Positions 54,969 to 63,664 of a DNA stretch of 64,000 bases are shown here, piece after piece. Source of the DNA: SZAS-79 sp963844255 (GTDB lineage Bacteria; Pseudomonadota; Gammaproteobacteria; Burkholderiales; SG8-39); assembly GCA_963844255.1 (NCBI GenBank), contig CAWJNP010000055.1:26413-90412 (forward strand). The letters are read 5' to 3'. The notes beneath the pieces are model-generated. The model was not told the DNA's origin and made no database searches. It saw only the letters and a program-made list of their open reading frames with translations. How positions within the stretch are numbered: the first letter of the stretch is position 1; every line of letters begins with the position of its first letter. A program made the translations under genes and the position numbers.

Positions 54969-56029
54969 TCATCCGATGAAGAAAAACGTCGTTCGTCTCG
55001 ACCTGCCGCTGGATGGCGCGTTCGATGCGCGCATCGAACGCGAGGCCGATGTCGATCTCACGGTCTGCCCGCATGGCGCGGCCGAGGAACTGATCTGGCC
55101 GGCGATGGAAAAGGCGCACGTCTACCACGTGTCGGCGGCCAAGGACGAGTTGCCGCGCCGCTGGTTCGTGAATGCGGAACTGCTCGCGCGCTGTCCCGAC
55201 ATGTTGTGTGTTTCCTCCGGCGGCGCGGGCTACGACACCGTGGATGTCGCGGCCTGCACGCGCGCCGGCGTTGCGGTGGTCAACCAGGCGGGCGGCAATG
55301 CGGCGTCGGTGGCCGAGCACACCCTGGGGCTGCTGATTGGTCTCGCGCGCCGCATCGTGGAGTCCGACCGGCGGCTGCGGCGCGAAACCGGTTTCAAGCG
55401 CATGGACGTCATGGGCTGGGAAATCGGCGGCAAGACGCTCGGTCTGATCGGCATGGGCCACATTGGTACCGCGCGTGGCGCGGCTGGCTGACGCGTTCGG
55501 CATGCAGGTGCTCGCGACCGATCCCTATCTGACCGAAGAGGAAATCGGCCGGCGCGGCGCCACCGCGATGACGCGCGACGAACTGCTCGCCCGGTCCGAC
55601 GTGGTGTCGGTGCACTGTCCGCGCAACGCGGATACGCTCGACATGTTCGATGGCGGCGCGTTCGCCCGCATGCGGCCCGGCGCCCTGTTCATCAATACCG
55701 CCCGCGGCGGAATACACAACGAAGCCGCACTGCACGCGGCGCTGGCCTCCGGCCATCTCGGCGGGGCGGGGCTGGATGTCTGGGATCAGGAGCCGCCGCC
55801 GCTCACGCATCCGCTGCTCGCGCTGGACAACGTGATCGCGACCTTCCACACCGCCGGCGTGACCCACGAGGCACGTCGCAACATGGCCGCAATCGCCGCC
55901 GAGCAGATTGTCGGGCTGCTCAAAGGCGCACCGCCGCCGCGGCTGATCAATCCGGAAGCCTGGCCCGCCTGCGCGGCCCGCATGGAAGCCCTGTTCGGGC
56001 TGCGGGTGCAGGCGCAGGCCACCGAGTGA
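54961..56029 (+). CDS. D-2-hydroxyacid dehydrogenase, frameshifted
   Basis: About 355 codons of an NAD-dependent D-isomer hydroxyacid dehydrogenase. The Rossmann motif GLIGMGHIGT is intact up to the break near 55472, where one surplus G in ACCGCGCGTG shifts the frame; RVARLADAFGMQV follows. Catalytic Arg in NTARGG, Glu in DVWDQEPPP and His in ATFHTAG are present. It converts 2-oxoacids and D-2-hydroxyacids, a natural partner for the D-aminoacylase downstream. Start at ATG 54961 overlaps the previous stop. Confidence 0.85.
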
Positions 56030-56057
56030 ACGTCCATCATTTCCACCGGGAATCCAC

Positions 56058-57757
56058 ATGCATGATCTGGTGATACGCGGCGGGAGCATCGTCGACGGGA
56101 CCGGCGCGCCGGCCGCGAGCGGCGACATCGCCATCACGGACGGCCGGATCAGCGAAGTCGGCAAGGTCGGCGGCGCTGCGAAGCGCGAGATCGACGCCGC
56201 CGGGCTGGTGGTCGCGCCGGGCTGGGTCGACATCCATACGCACTACGACGGCCAGGCCACCTGGGATCCGCAGATGACGCCTTCGTCCTGGCACGGTGTG
56301 ACCACCGCGATCATGGGGAACTGCGGCGTGGGCTTCGCGCCGATCAAGAAGGATCAGCGTCTCTGGACGCAGGAACTCATGGAAGGGGTGGAGGACATTC
56401 CCGGCGCGGTGCTGGCCGAAGGCGTGCGCTGGGAATGGGAAAGTTTCCCTGAATTCCTCGATGCCCTTGAACGCACACCGCGCGTGATGGACCTCGGCGC
56501 GCAGATTCCGCACGGCGCACTGCGCGTGTTCGTGATGGGCGAGCGCGGCGCGCGGCGCGAGGAGGCGAGCGACGCCGACATCGCTGCGATGGCGCGGCTC
56601 GCGAAGGAGGCGGTCGCGGCGGGGGCGTTCGGCTTCACGACCTCGCGCACCATCATCCACCGCACCAGCCGCGGCGAACCCACGCCCACGTTGGGCGCAC
56701 CCTCGCGCGAGCTGCAGGCGATCGGACGCGCGGTGGGCGAGACCGGCAAGGGCGTCATGCAGCTGATTTCGGACTTCGAGGACATCGACGCCGAGTTCGA
56801 ACTGCTCACCGATGTGGCCGCCGCGAGCGGGCGGCCCTGTCGTTCACCCTGCTGCAGCACGATTTCCTGCCCGAGCGCTGGCGCGATGTCATACGCCGGG
56901 TGTCGGCCGCGCGGACCCAGGGCCTGGACATCAAGGCGCAGGTGGCCTGCCGCGCCGTCGGCATGGTGCACGGGCTCGAATGCTCGATGCATCCCTTCTT
57001 CCTCTGCGCGTCCTACGCCGGGATCGCCGGCCTGCCGCTGGCGGAGCGGGTGCGGCGCATGCGGGCGCCCGACCTGCGCGCGCGCATCCTGGCCGAGTCG
57101 GCGCAGGCGCCCGACAACCGTCGGCTTGCCAGCATCACCCAGCATTTCCACAAGCTGTTTCCGATCGCGCAGGAAGCGGACTACGAACCGCGCCACGAGG
57201 ACAGCGTGGCGGGAATCGCCGAGCGGCTCGGTCGCGCACCGGCGGAGGTGGCCTACGACCTCATGCTGGAAGAGGAGGGGCGTCGCAAGTTCTATTTCCC
57301 GATGTACAACTACACCAGCACCGATCTGTCCGCGGTGCACGAGATGATGAGCCATCCCGCCACGCTGCTGGGCCTGGGCGACGCCGGTGCGCACCTCGGT
57401 TATATCTGCGACGCGAGCTATCCGACCTTCCTGGTCCAGCACTGGGCGCGCGACCGGACGCGCGGGCCGAAGTTCGGCCTCGAATGGCTGGTGCATGCGC
57501 AGACCCGGCGGAATGCGCTGGCGCTCGGCATGAACGACCGCGGCGCCCTGCAGCCGGGGATGAAGGCCGACATCAACCTGATCGACTTCGCCCGGCTTGG
57601 TCTGTCCGCGCCCGAGATGCTTTACGACCTGCCCGCGGGCGGCCGGCGGCTGGTGCAGCGGGCACGGGGCTATGTGGCCACGCTGGTGTCGGGTGAGGTG
57701 GTGGCCGAAGAAGGGTGCGCAACCGGAGCGCTGCCGGGCCGCCTTATTCGTGCATGA
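56058..57757 (+). CDS. N-acyl-D-amino-acid deacylase (D-aminoacylase), frameshifted
   Basis: About 567 codons of an amidohydrolase-superfamily deacylase. LVIRGGSIVDGTGAPAASG opens it, metal ligands sit in DIHTHYDGQATWDP, and the family segment NCGVGFAP follows. The C-terminal half has GLGDAGAHLGYICDASY and NALALGMNDRGALQPG with a KADINLIDF tail. The frame breaks at CCC 56835-56837, where one C seems missing. It frees D-amino acids from N-acyl forms, which could feed the upstream dehydrogenase after deamination. Its stop coincides with the start of repeat copy A. Confidence 0.87.
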
Positions 57758-57834
57758 ATTTGAAGGATTATTTTACCCAAACCGCCTTCTGGAGCGGGTT
57801 TGACGTCAGTTTGTGTATCGATATCGATACACGC
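57758..57834 (+). repeat. Copy A of the dispersed ~77-nt 3' element
   Basis: Directly after the stop: ATTTGAAGG-ATTATTTT, a stem CAAACCGC (57778-57785) with GCGGGTTTG (57794-57802) and loop containing TCTGGA, then TGACGTCAGTTT and the perfect 20-bp palindrome at 57813-57832. It is in the same orientation as the preceding gene. The rest of the 57835-57886 gap shows no gene. Confidence 0.7.
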
Positions 57835-57886
57835 AGGGGGCAACGTCGGGACTGGACGCGACTTTTCCGGCGGCGCAGGAATGGCG

Positions 57887-58345
57887 TTAGGCCGGTGCGA
57901 TTTCCGAATTTTTCTGCTGGCTTGTTTCCATGTCGTGTTTCTGCGCCTCTAGCGTCGCCGCGACTTCAGTTGCGGCCGCTGCTGCCGCTGCAAGCGCAGC
58001 CGCTGCTGCAGATTCGGCGGCCGCCGTCGCTGCTTCAATCGTCGCCGCGCTGACCATCGCTGCCGCTTTGTCGGCCGCCTTTGCGACTACCGCTGCTGCC
58101 TCGGTCACCGCCCTCGCTACGACCTCGCTCGCCAACTCTGCCGCGGCCTTCGCCGCCTCCGATGCCTTCAGCGCGGCAACCTCTGCCCGCGCTATCGCTT
58201 CCCGCGCATGGGTCGACAGCAACTGCAGCGATTCAATTGCGGCGGAATAGCGGCGGTTGACGATCACATAGCCCTGCCGCAGGTTTACGATCTCCGTGTG
58301 CTGCGCGGCAACTTTTGCGTAGATCTTCTCGGTTTCTGCGTCCAT
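57887..58345 (-). CDS. Alanine-rich coiled-coil protein of unknown function
   Basis: A 152-residue protein. The first 55 residues are ordinary (EKIYAKVAAQHTEIVNLRQ, YVIVNRRYSAAIESLQLL). Residues about 60-135 are a long alanine-dense helix with regular heptads, and the tail is polar (QKHDMETSQQKNSEIAPA). No signal peptide or membrane segment. It resembles phasins or small DNA/membrane-associated coiled coils in composition but I do not recognise it. ATG 58345 is chosen since upstream codons look unlike protein. The plus strand also reads open here as polyalanine, a reflection of codon choice. Confidence 0.65.
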   Translation of the reverse strand: MDAETEKIYAKVAAQHTEIVNLRQGYVIVNRRYSAAIESLQLLSTHAREAIARAEVAALKASEAAKAAAELASEVVARAVTEAAAVVAKAADKAAAMVSAATIEAATAAAESAAAAALAAAAAAATEVAATLEAQKHDMETSQQKNSEIAPA

Positions 58346-58424
58346 AAAACGCAGCGTAGACCATGGATGAAGACAGGTATGTGCGGCGGCCCACATTGCC
58401 TGAGGCCAGACATCCGGGTTGGGT

Positions 58425-59213
58425 TCAGGGGACGTCGAGTTCGGGCGGATCGAACCAGTTGGTCAGTGCGAGGCCTCCGTCGATCACGATGCTCGCACCG
58501 GTGACATAGCCCGAGATCCGGTCCGAGAGCACCGCGAGCGCGAGCGGGGCGAGGTCGTCGGCATTGCCCAGGCGGCCAAGCGGGATATGGCGTGCGAGCT
58601 TCGGGTCGGCGACAAAACCGCCCGCGGCGATCGCGCCGGGCACCAGCGCGTTGACGCGAATGTGGAACCGCCCGAAGGTCTTGGCCATCTCCTTCACCAG
58701 CATGGCCATCGCCGCCTTGGAGGTACTGTAGTGCGGCAGGTTGCGCGGCGTGAGCGTATGCAGCGAAGTCAGGTACAGCATGCTCCCCGGCGCTTTTTCC
58801 GCCATCAGTGCCTTGGCGATCTCGCGACCGAGGTGAAAACCTGCATCGAGGTTCACCGCGCGCATCTGGGTCCAGGTCTCGGTGGTGACGGCGAGCGCGT
58901 GGTCCTTTTCCTTGCGCGGCGGCGAGGCGCTGTGGATGAAAAGGTTGATCAGTCCGAAGCGGGCGCGCGCATCCGCGAGCAGGCGGTCGCACTCCGCCTG
59001 GCTGGCGAGGTCGCCGCTCCAGGCCAGCGCGAGTGCCGGATCGGCCGATGCCTTTACCGCGGCGGCGACCGTATCGGCGTTGACGTCCGCGAACACGGTG
59101 CGCACACCCTGTGCAATGAGCGCCTGCGCGATCGCGCGGCCGATGCCGTTGCCGGCACCGGTGACGATGGCAGCGTCCTGTTTGGGATCGAATACCTGGT
59201 TGAATAGGCTCAT
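58425..59213 (-). CDS. SDR family oxidoreductase
   Basis: A 262-residue SDR with TGAGNGIGRAIAQ, LFIHSAS in place of NNAG, the serine in YLTSLHT, and YSTSK as catalytic Tyr-Lys. Its ATG overlaps the stop of the old yellow enzyme gene (ATGA). The family reduces carbonyls. It is the last gene of a minus-strand operon containing OYE, a D-2-hydroxyacid dehydrogenase and an amidase. Confidence 0.88.
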   Translation of the reverse strand: MSLFNQVFDPKQDAAIVTGAGNGIGRAIAQALIAQGVRTVFADVNADTVAAAVKASADPALALAWSGDLASQAECDRLLADARARFGLINLFIHSASPPRKEKDHALAVTTETWTQMRAVNLDAGFHLGREIAKALMAEKAPGSMLYLTSLHTLTPRNLPHYSTSKAAMAMLVKEMAKTFGRFHIRVNALVPGAIAAGGFVADPKLARHIPLGRLGNADDLAPLALAVLSDRISGYVTGASIVIDGGLALTNWFDPPELDVP

Positions 59214-60382
59214 GCGGCGCGCTCCTCTTGTTCCTTCTTCTTCGCGACGCGGTCGAGCAGGGGCTGGCGACGTGTCAGCCACCAGCCGTACTGGTGCGGC
59301 CAGAGCGCGTATTCCGGATCGGCGCCGAGTGCGCGCGATGCATGCAGGGCCCAGTGCGGGTTGTAGAGCGCCTCGCGGCCCACGGCGATCAGGTCCGCGT
59401 GCCCCGCCTGCATGGCGGCCTCGGCCTGCGGCGCGTCGAGAATCAGTCCGACCGCCATGGTCGGGATGCCGGCGCGCGCCTTGATCGCCGCGGCAAACGG
59501 CAGCTGGAAGCCCGGCACGCGCGGCGTCAGCGGCTTCGTGGCCGCAGTGGCCGAACCCATGATGCCGCCGGACGAACAATCGATCACATCGACACCGACC
59601 TTCTTCAGTTCGATGGCAAACGCGATGCTGTCCTCGATGCTCCAGCCGCCTTCGATGTCATCGATCGAGGAGATGCGCACGAACAGCGGCTTGTCCGCAG
59701 GCCAGGCCGCGCGCACCGCGGTGGCGACCTCGAGCGGAAAGCGCATCCGGTTCTCGCGGCTGCCGCCATAGGCGTCGGTGCGCGGATTGGTCAGCGCCGA
59801 AAGAAAGGTGTGCAGCAGGTAGCCGTGCGCGTTGTGGATTTCCAGCACGTCGAAACCGGCGCGCACCGAGCGCAGCGTTGCGGCGACGAACGACTGCTTG
59901 AGGCGCTCGAGCTCGGGCAGGGTCAGCGCGTGCGGTTTCAGCCAGCCTTCGCCGATCGGTTCCGTGCCGGGCGCGACGATCTCCCAGGGCGTGTCGCCGC
60001 GCTTGGCGTCGGCCGCGTCGAGCGGGCCGTTGCCGTACCAGGGCCGCTGCATGCTGGCCTTGCGCCCGGCGTGCGCGATCTGGATCGCGGGCACCATGCC
60101 CTGCGACTTGATGAACGCGGTGATGCGCGCGAACGGCGCGATCTGCGCGTCGTCCCAGATGCCGAGGTCGCCGTGCGTGATGCGGCCGTCGGGTTCGACG
60201 GCGCTGGCTTCGGTGAAGATCAGTCCGGCGCGGCCGATCGCGAACTTGGCCAGGTGGGCGAAATGCCAGTCGTCCGGCAGGCCGTCGGTCGCGCAGTACT
60301 GGCACATGGGCGCGATCACCACGCGGTTGGGCAGGGTGACGCCGCGCAGTTTGAGCGGGGTGAAGAGCAGGGGTTGTGACAC
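59210..60382 (-). CDS. Old yellow enzyme-family NADH:flavin oxidoreductase (YqjM-like)
   Basis: A 390-residue FMN TIM-barrel ene-reductase. LFTPLKLRGVTLPNRVVIAPMCQYCA at the start carries the YqjM-type cysteine, EIHNAHGYLLHTFLSALTN holds the substrate-binding His-Asn pair, and later VGREALYNPHWALH the phosphate site. It reduces C=C bonds next to carbonyl or nitro groups. It starts 36 nt after the stop of the D-2-hydroxyacid dehydrogenase. Confidence 0.92.
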   Translation of the reverse strand: MSQPLLFTPLKLRGVTLPNRVVIAPMCQYCATDGLPDDWHFAHLAKFAIGRAGLIFTEASAVEPDGRITHGDLGIWDDAQIAPFARITAFIKSQGMVPAIQIAHAGRKASMQRPWYGNGPLDAADAKRGDTPWEIVAPGTEPIGEGWLKPHALTLPELERLKQSFVAATLRSVRAGFDVLEIHNAHGYLLHTFLSALTNPRTDAYGGSRENRMRFPLEVATAVRAAWPADKPLFVRISSIDDIEGGWSIEDSIAFAIELKKVGVDVIDCSSGGIMGSATAATKPLTPRVPGFQLPFAAAIKARAGIPTMAVGLILDAPQAEAAMQAGHADLIAVGREALYNPHWALHASRALGADPEYALWPHQYGWWLTRRQPLLDRVAKKKEQEERAA

Positions 60383-60418
60383 TGTGGATGGTTCCTTAAA
60401 TTTGAGAAATCCGGATGC

Positions 60419-61391
60419 TCAAGGATTTGATCGACGGTCCCAGACTTCTGGATTGACGAAATTCAGCGGCTTTTCGCCCTTCAGGAGGCGCACGGTCTCC
60501 TGCGCGGCGACTTCGCTGGTGCGCTCGACCGCCTCGACCGTCAGGCCGGCCTGGTGCGGGGTCAGCACGACGTTGTCCAGCCGCATCAACGGATGGTCCG
60601 CCGCGAGGGGCTGTTTCTCGAACACGTCGAGTGCCGCACCGCGAATTCGTTTTTCCTGCAGCGCCTCGACCAGCGCCGCCTCGTCGAGCACGGCGCCGCG
60701 CGCCACGTTCACGAGTACCGCGCCCGGCTTCATGCGGGCGATGCGATCCCGGCTGGCGAGCCCACGCGTCTGCGCGGTCAGCGGGCAGGCGAGCACCAGA
60801 AAATCGCTGGCCTCGAACAACTGGTCCAGCGGCATGCCCGTGACGTCCTTCGGGAGTTTGTCGAGGTTGCGCTGGAAGCCCGCGGCCTTCATGCCGAAGC
60901 CGTGCACGCAGATCCGCGCGACGATCTGCGCCGATTGCACCGACGCCGACGATGCCGACGGTCTTGCCGGCGATTTCCAGGCTGTCGTCCGACAGCACGC
61001 GCGCGGTGTCCCAGCCTTTCGTGCGCAGCAGCGCGTCCATGCGATGGGCGTTGCGTGCCAGCATCAGCATCGTCATGACCGCGTATTCGGCGACGGTCGG
61101 TGCGTTGACCCCGGGCACGTTGGCCACCGGAATGCCCAGCCGCGTCGCTGCTTCCATCGGGATCAGGTCCACGCCCGCGCCGTGGCGCACCACGCCCTTC
61201 AGGCGGTGCGGACGATCGAACAGGTCGTCGGGCAGTTTGGCGCGCACCACCAGCGCATCGAAATCCCCGATCATGGCGCGCAGGGTGTCGGGTTTGGCAT
61301 CGGGCGCGACGACGAAGTCGGCCACCGCGCGGATGATGTTTTCGCCTACGGTTACGGTCGGATTGGTGAGCAGGACTTTCTGGCGGGGCAT
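60419..61391 (-). CDS. D-2-hydroxyacid dehydrogenase, frameshifted (second copy)
   Basis: About 323 codons of an NAD-dependent D-hydroxyacid dehydrogenase. The N-terminal half includes GAGVDLIPMEAATRLG and the Rossmann motif GIVGVGAIG. The frame then slips near 60930; one surplus G explains it, giving QIVARICVHGFGMKAAGF. Catalytic Arg in NVARGA, Glu in DVFEKQP and His in TPHQAG remain. It is not a close copy of the 54961 enzyme. It lies between the amidase and OYE genes. Confidence 0.85.
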
Positions 61392-61399
61392 GGAGGGTT

Positions 61400-62810
61400 C
61401 TACTTTTTCAGTTTGGAAAGGTCGGGGATGGCGATCGGCATCAGCGACTCGAACGCGCGCGCCGCGCGCATCACCAGCGCATCGGCATAGCGCGCGCCGA
61501 CGATGTGCAGGCCCACGGGCAGGCCGTCCTTCGTCAGGCCGCAGGGCATCGAGGCTGCCGGTTGCTGGGTCAGGTTGAACGGATAGGAGAACGGCGACCA
61601 GTCGGTCCAGCGCTTTTCCTTCAGCAGGTCCGAGACTTCCTGGCCGGCCTTGAAGGCGACCAGCGGAAGCGTGGGCGTCAGCAGCAGGTCGTACTGCTGA
61701 TGGAAGAGCTGCATGTGCACGCCCAGCGCGCCGCGCGCCTGTGCAGCGGCGAGGATGTCCATCGCGCTGAAGTTCGCGCCCTGGCGCGCGGTGTCGCGCA
61801 GGCCCGGGTCGATCAGTTCATGCTTTTCTGCGGGAATGGTGGAGAGCAGGTAGGCCGCACCGGGAAACCAGTGCCTGGCGAAGATGTCGCCCGCGTTATC
61901 GAAACCGGGATCCTTCTCCTCGACGATCGCGCCGAGTTCGGCCAGTCGAAGCGCGGCGGCCTTGACCAGCGCCGCGATTTCGGGATCCACGTTCGCATAG
62001 CCGAGGTTCGCGCTGTAGGCGATGCGCAGGCCGCGCACGCCGTCGTCCAGGCCGATGCGGTAGTCGCGCGGATCGTAGGGCAGCTGGTGCCAGTCGCGCG
62101 CATCCGGCAGGGTCAGCACGTTCATCATCAGGGCCGAATCGGTCACCGTGCGGGTCATCGGCCCCACGTGGGCCACGGTGCCGAACGGGCGAGAGCGGCC
62201 AGGCCGGCACCCGCCCGAAGGTGGGCTTGATGCCGAACAGGCCCGTGAACGCGCAGGGCATGCGGATCGAGCCGCCGCCGTCGGTGCCGATCGTCAGCGG
62301 GCCCATGCCCGAGGCCACGGCCGCGGCGCTGCCGCCGGAGGATCCGCCCGGCGTGCGTTCCGGGTTCCAGGGATTGCGCGTGATGCCGGTGAGCGGGTTG
62401 TCGGTCACGCCCTTCCAGCCGAATTCGGGCGTGGTGGTCTTGCCGAAGATCACCGCGCCATGCTCGCGCAGGCGCGCAACGGCGGGCGCGTCGTCGTTCC
62501 ACGGGCCCTTGGGGTCGATGGTCTTCGAGCCGCGCAGCGTGGGCCAGCCTTTCGTGTAGAGCAGGTCCTTGATCGAGGTCGGCACGCCGTCGACGAGGCC
62601 CTGCGGCGCGCCGCTCATCCAGCGCGCTTCCGACATCCTGGCGCTGGCCAGTGCGGCATCTTCGTCGACGAGGCAAAAACAGTTGAGCACCGGGTTCAGG
62701 GCCTTGACCCGCGCGAGCACCGCCTTGGTCGCCTCGACCGGCGAAGCACGTTTGGTGCGATACAGGGTCAGGAGTTCGGTCGCAGACAGTGAGCAGAGAT
62801 CGGTCGGCAT
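61400..62810 (-). CDS. Amidase (amidase-signature family), frameshifted
   Basis: About 469 codons of an amidase. Catalytic Lys is in TSIKDLLYTKG and the serine pair in TPGGSSGGSAAA. The frame changes near 62188 in LSPFGTVAHVGPMTRT, where CCC should be CC. The C-terminal half ends with MPCGLTKDGLPVGLHIVG. It hydrolyses an amide to acid and ammonia. It starts the four-gene group with D-2-hydroxyacid dehydrogenase, OYE and SDR; the HAD gene is 76 nt upstream. Confidence 0.86.
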
Positions 62811-62886
62811 GCGCGGTCCTTTGGAGGGAAATCAGGCAGCCCGTATTGTAGTGGCGGGGCGGCGAGCCGAAACGCGGCAGAGCGAA

Positions 62887-63573
62887 TCAGAGTCCGAGAA
62901 TCTCCGGCAGTTCGGCCAGCGTGGTGATCTGTCCGTCGGGCACCTCGGGCAGTTGCTCGGGCGCCTGGCCGAAGCGGTTGCACCAGACCACGTGAAACCC
63001 GTAGGCCTTGGCGGCATGGGCGTCCCAGCCGTTGGAGGACATGAAGCAGACCTGACTGCGTTCGATGCCGAAGCGCTGGGTCGCGAGCGCGTAAACCGAC
63101 GGATGCACCTTGAAGATCCCGACTTCCTCCACCGACAGGACCGCATCGAGCAGGTCGGCGATGGCTGCGTTCTCGGTCGCCGCTGCAAGCATCTTCGGCG
63201 ATCCGTTGGACAGGATCGCAAGCTTCATGCCGCCGGCCTTGAGCCGTTCGAGCGTCGCCTTCACCTCGGGGTAACTCGTGAGCGTCAGGTACAGGGACAT
63301 CAGCCGCTCGCGCAGGGCGGGGTCGACGATCTTCAGGCTGGCCAGCGAATAGTCGAGCGCCTCTCCGGTGACCTGCCAGAAGTCTGCATGCCGTCCCATC
63401 AGGCTGCGCAGCCAGGTGTACTGAAGTTGCTTCGCGCGCCAGAGTTCGGCGAGCGGCTGCCATTGGTCGCCCAGCGCGTCCTTTTCGCGGGCTGCGGCGC
63501 TGGTGACGTCGAACAGCGTCCCGTAGGCGTCGAATACGCAGGCGCGGATTCCCGTCAATCGCAGTGGTTTCAT
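62887..63573 (-). CDS. Haloacid dehalogenase, type II
   Basis: A 228-residue L-2-haloacid dehalogenase. Nucleophile Asp15 lies in CVFDAYGTLFDV, the serine/lysine motifs in ILSNGSPKML and GIFKVHPSVYA, and the acidic end in MSSNGWDAHAA. It would displace halide from 2-haloacids, or act as a general HAD phosphatase; the SNGWD pattern supports the dehalogenase subgroup. Its ATG at 63573 is divergent from the membrane gene at 63665. The released 2-hydroxyacid would suit the operon's D-2-hydroxyacid dehydrogenase if stereochemistry matches. Confidence 0.87.
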   Translation of the reverse strand: MKPLRLTGIRACVFDAYGTLFDVTSAAAREKDALGDQWQPLAELWRAKQLQYTWLRSLMGRHADFWQVTGEALDYSLASLKIVDPALRERLMSLYLTLTSYPEVKATLERLKAGGMKLAILSNGSPKMLAAATENAAIADLLDAVLSVEEVGIFKVHPSVYALATQRFGIERSQVCFMSSNGWDAHAAKAYGFHVVWCNRFGQAPEQLPEVPDGQITTLAELPEILGL

Positions 63574-63664
63574 CGTCCGTTCTCCGGTTTGGTTTTCCCA
63601 AGACTAGATTGGGTTTCGCGCGCTGTCCATCACGCACGTATGATGCCGGGCTTCGAGCCCCCGC

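Noticed and set aside
57930..58250. Plus-strand polyalanine open frame
   Set aside because: It is the mirror of the alanine-rich coiled-coil gene on the minus strand, whose N-terminus looks like a real protein while this one does not.
60385..60420. Possible fourth copy of the dispersed element (AAATTTGAG)
   Set aside because: Only the first few bases match; the A/T box, the spacing and the TATCGATA palindrome are missing.
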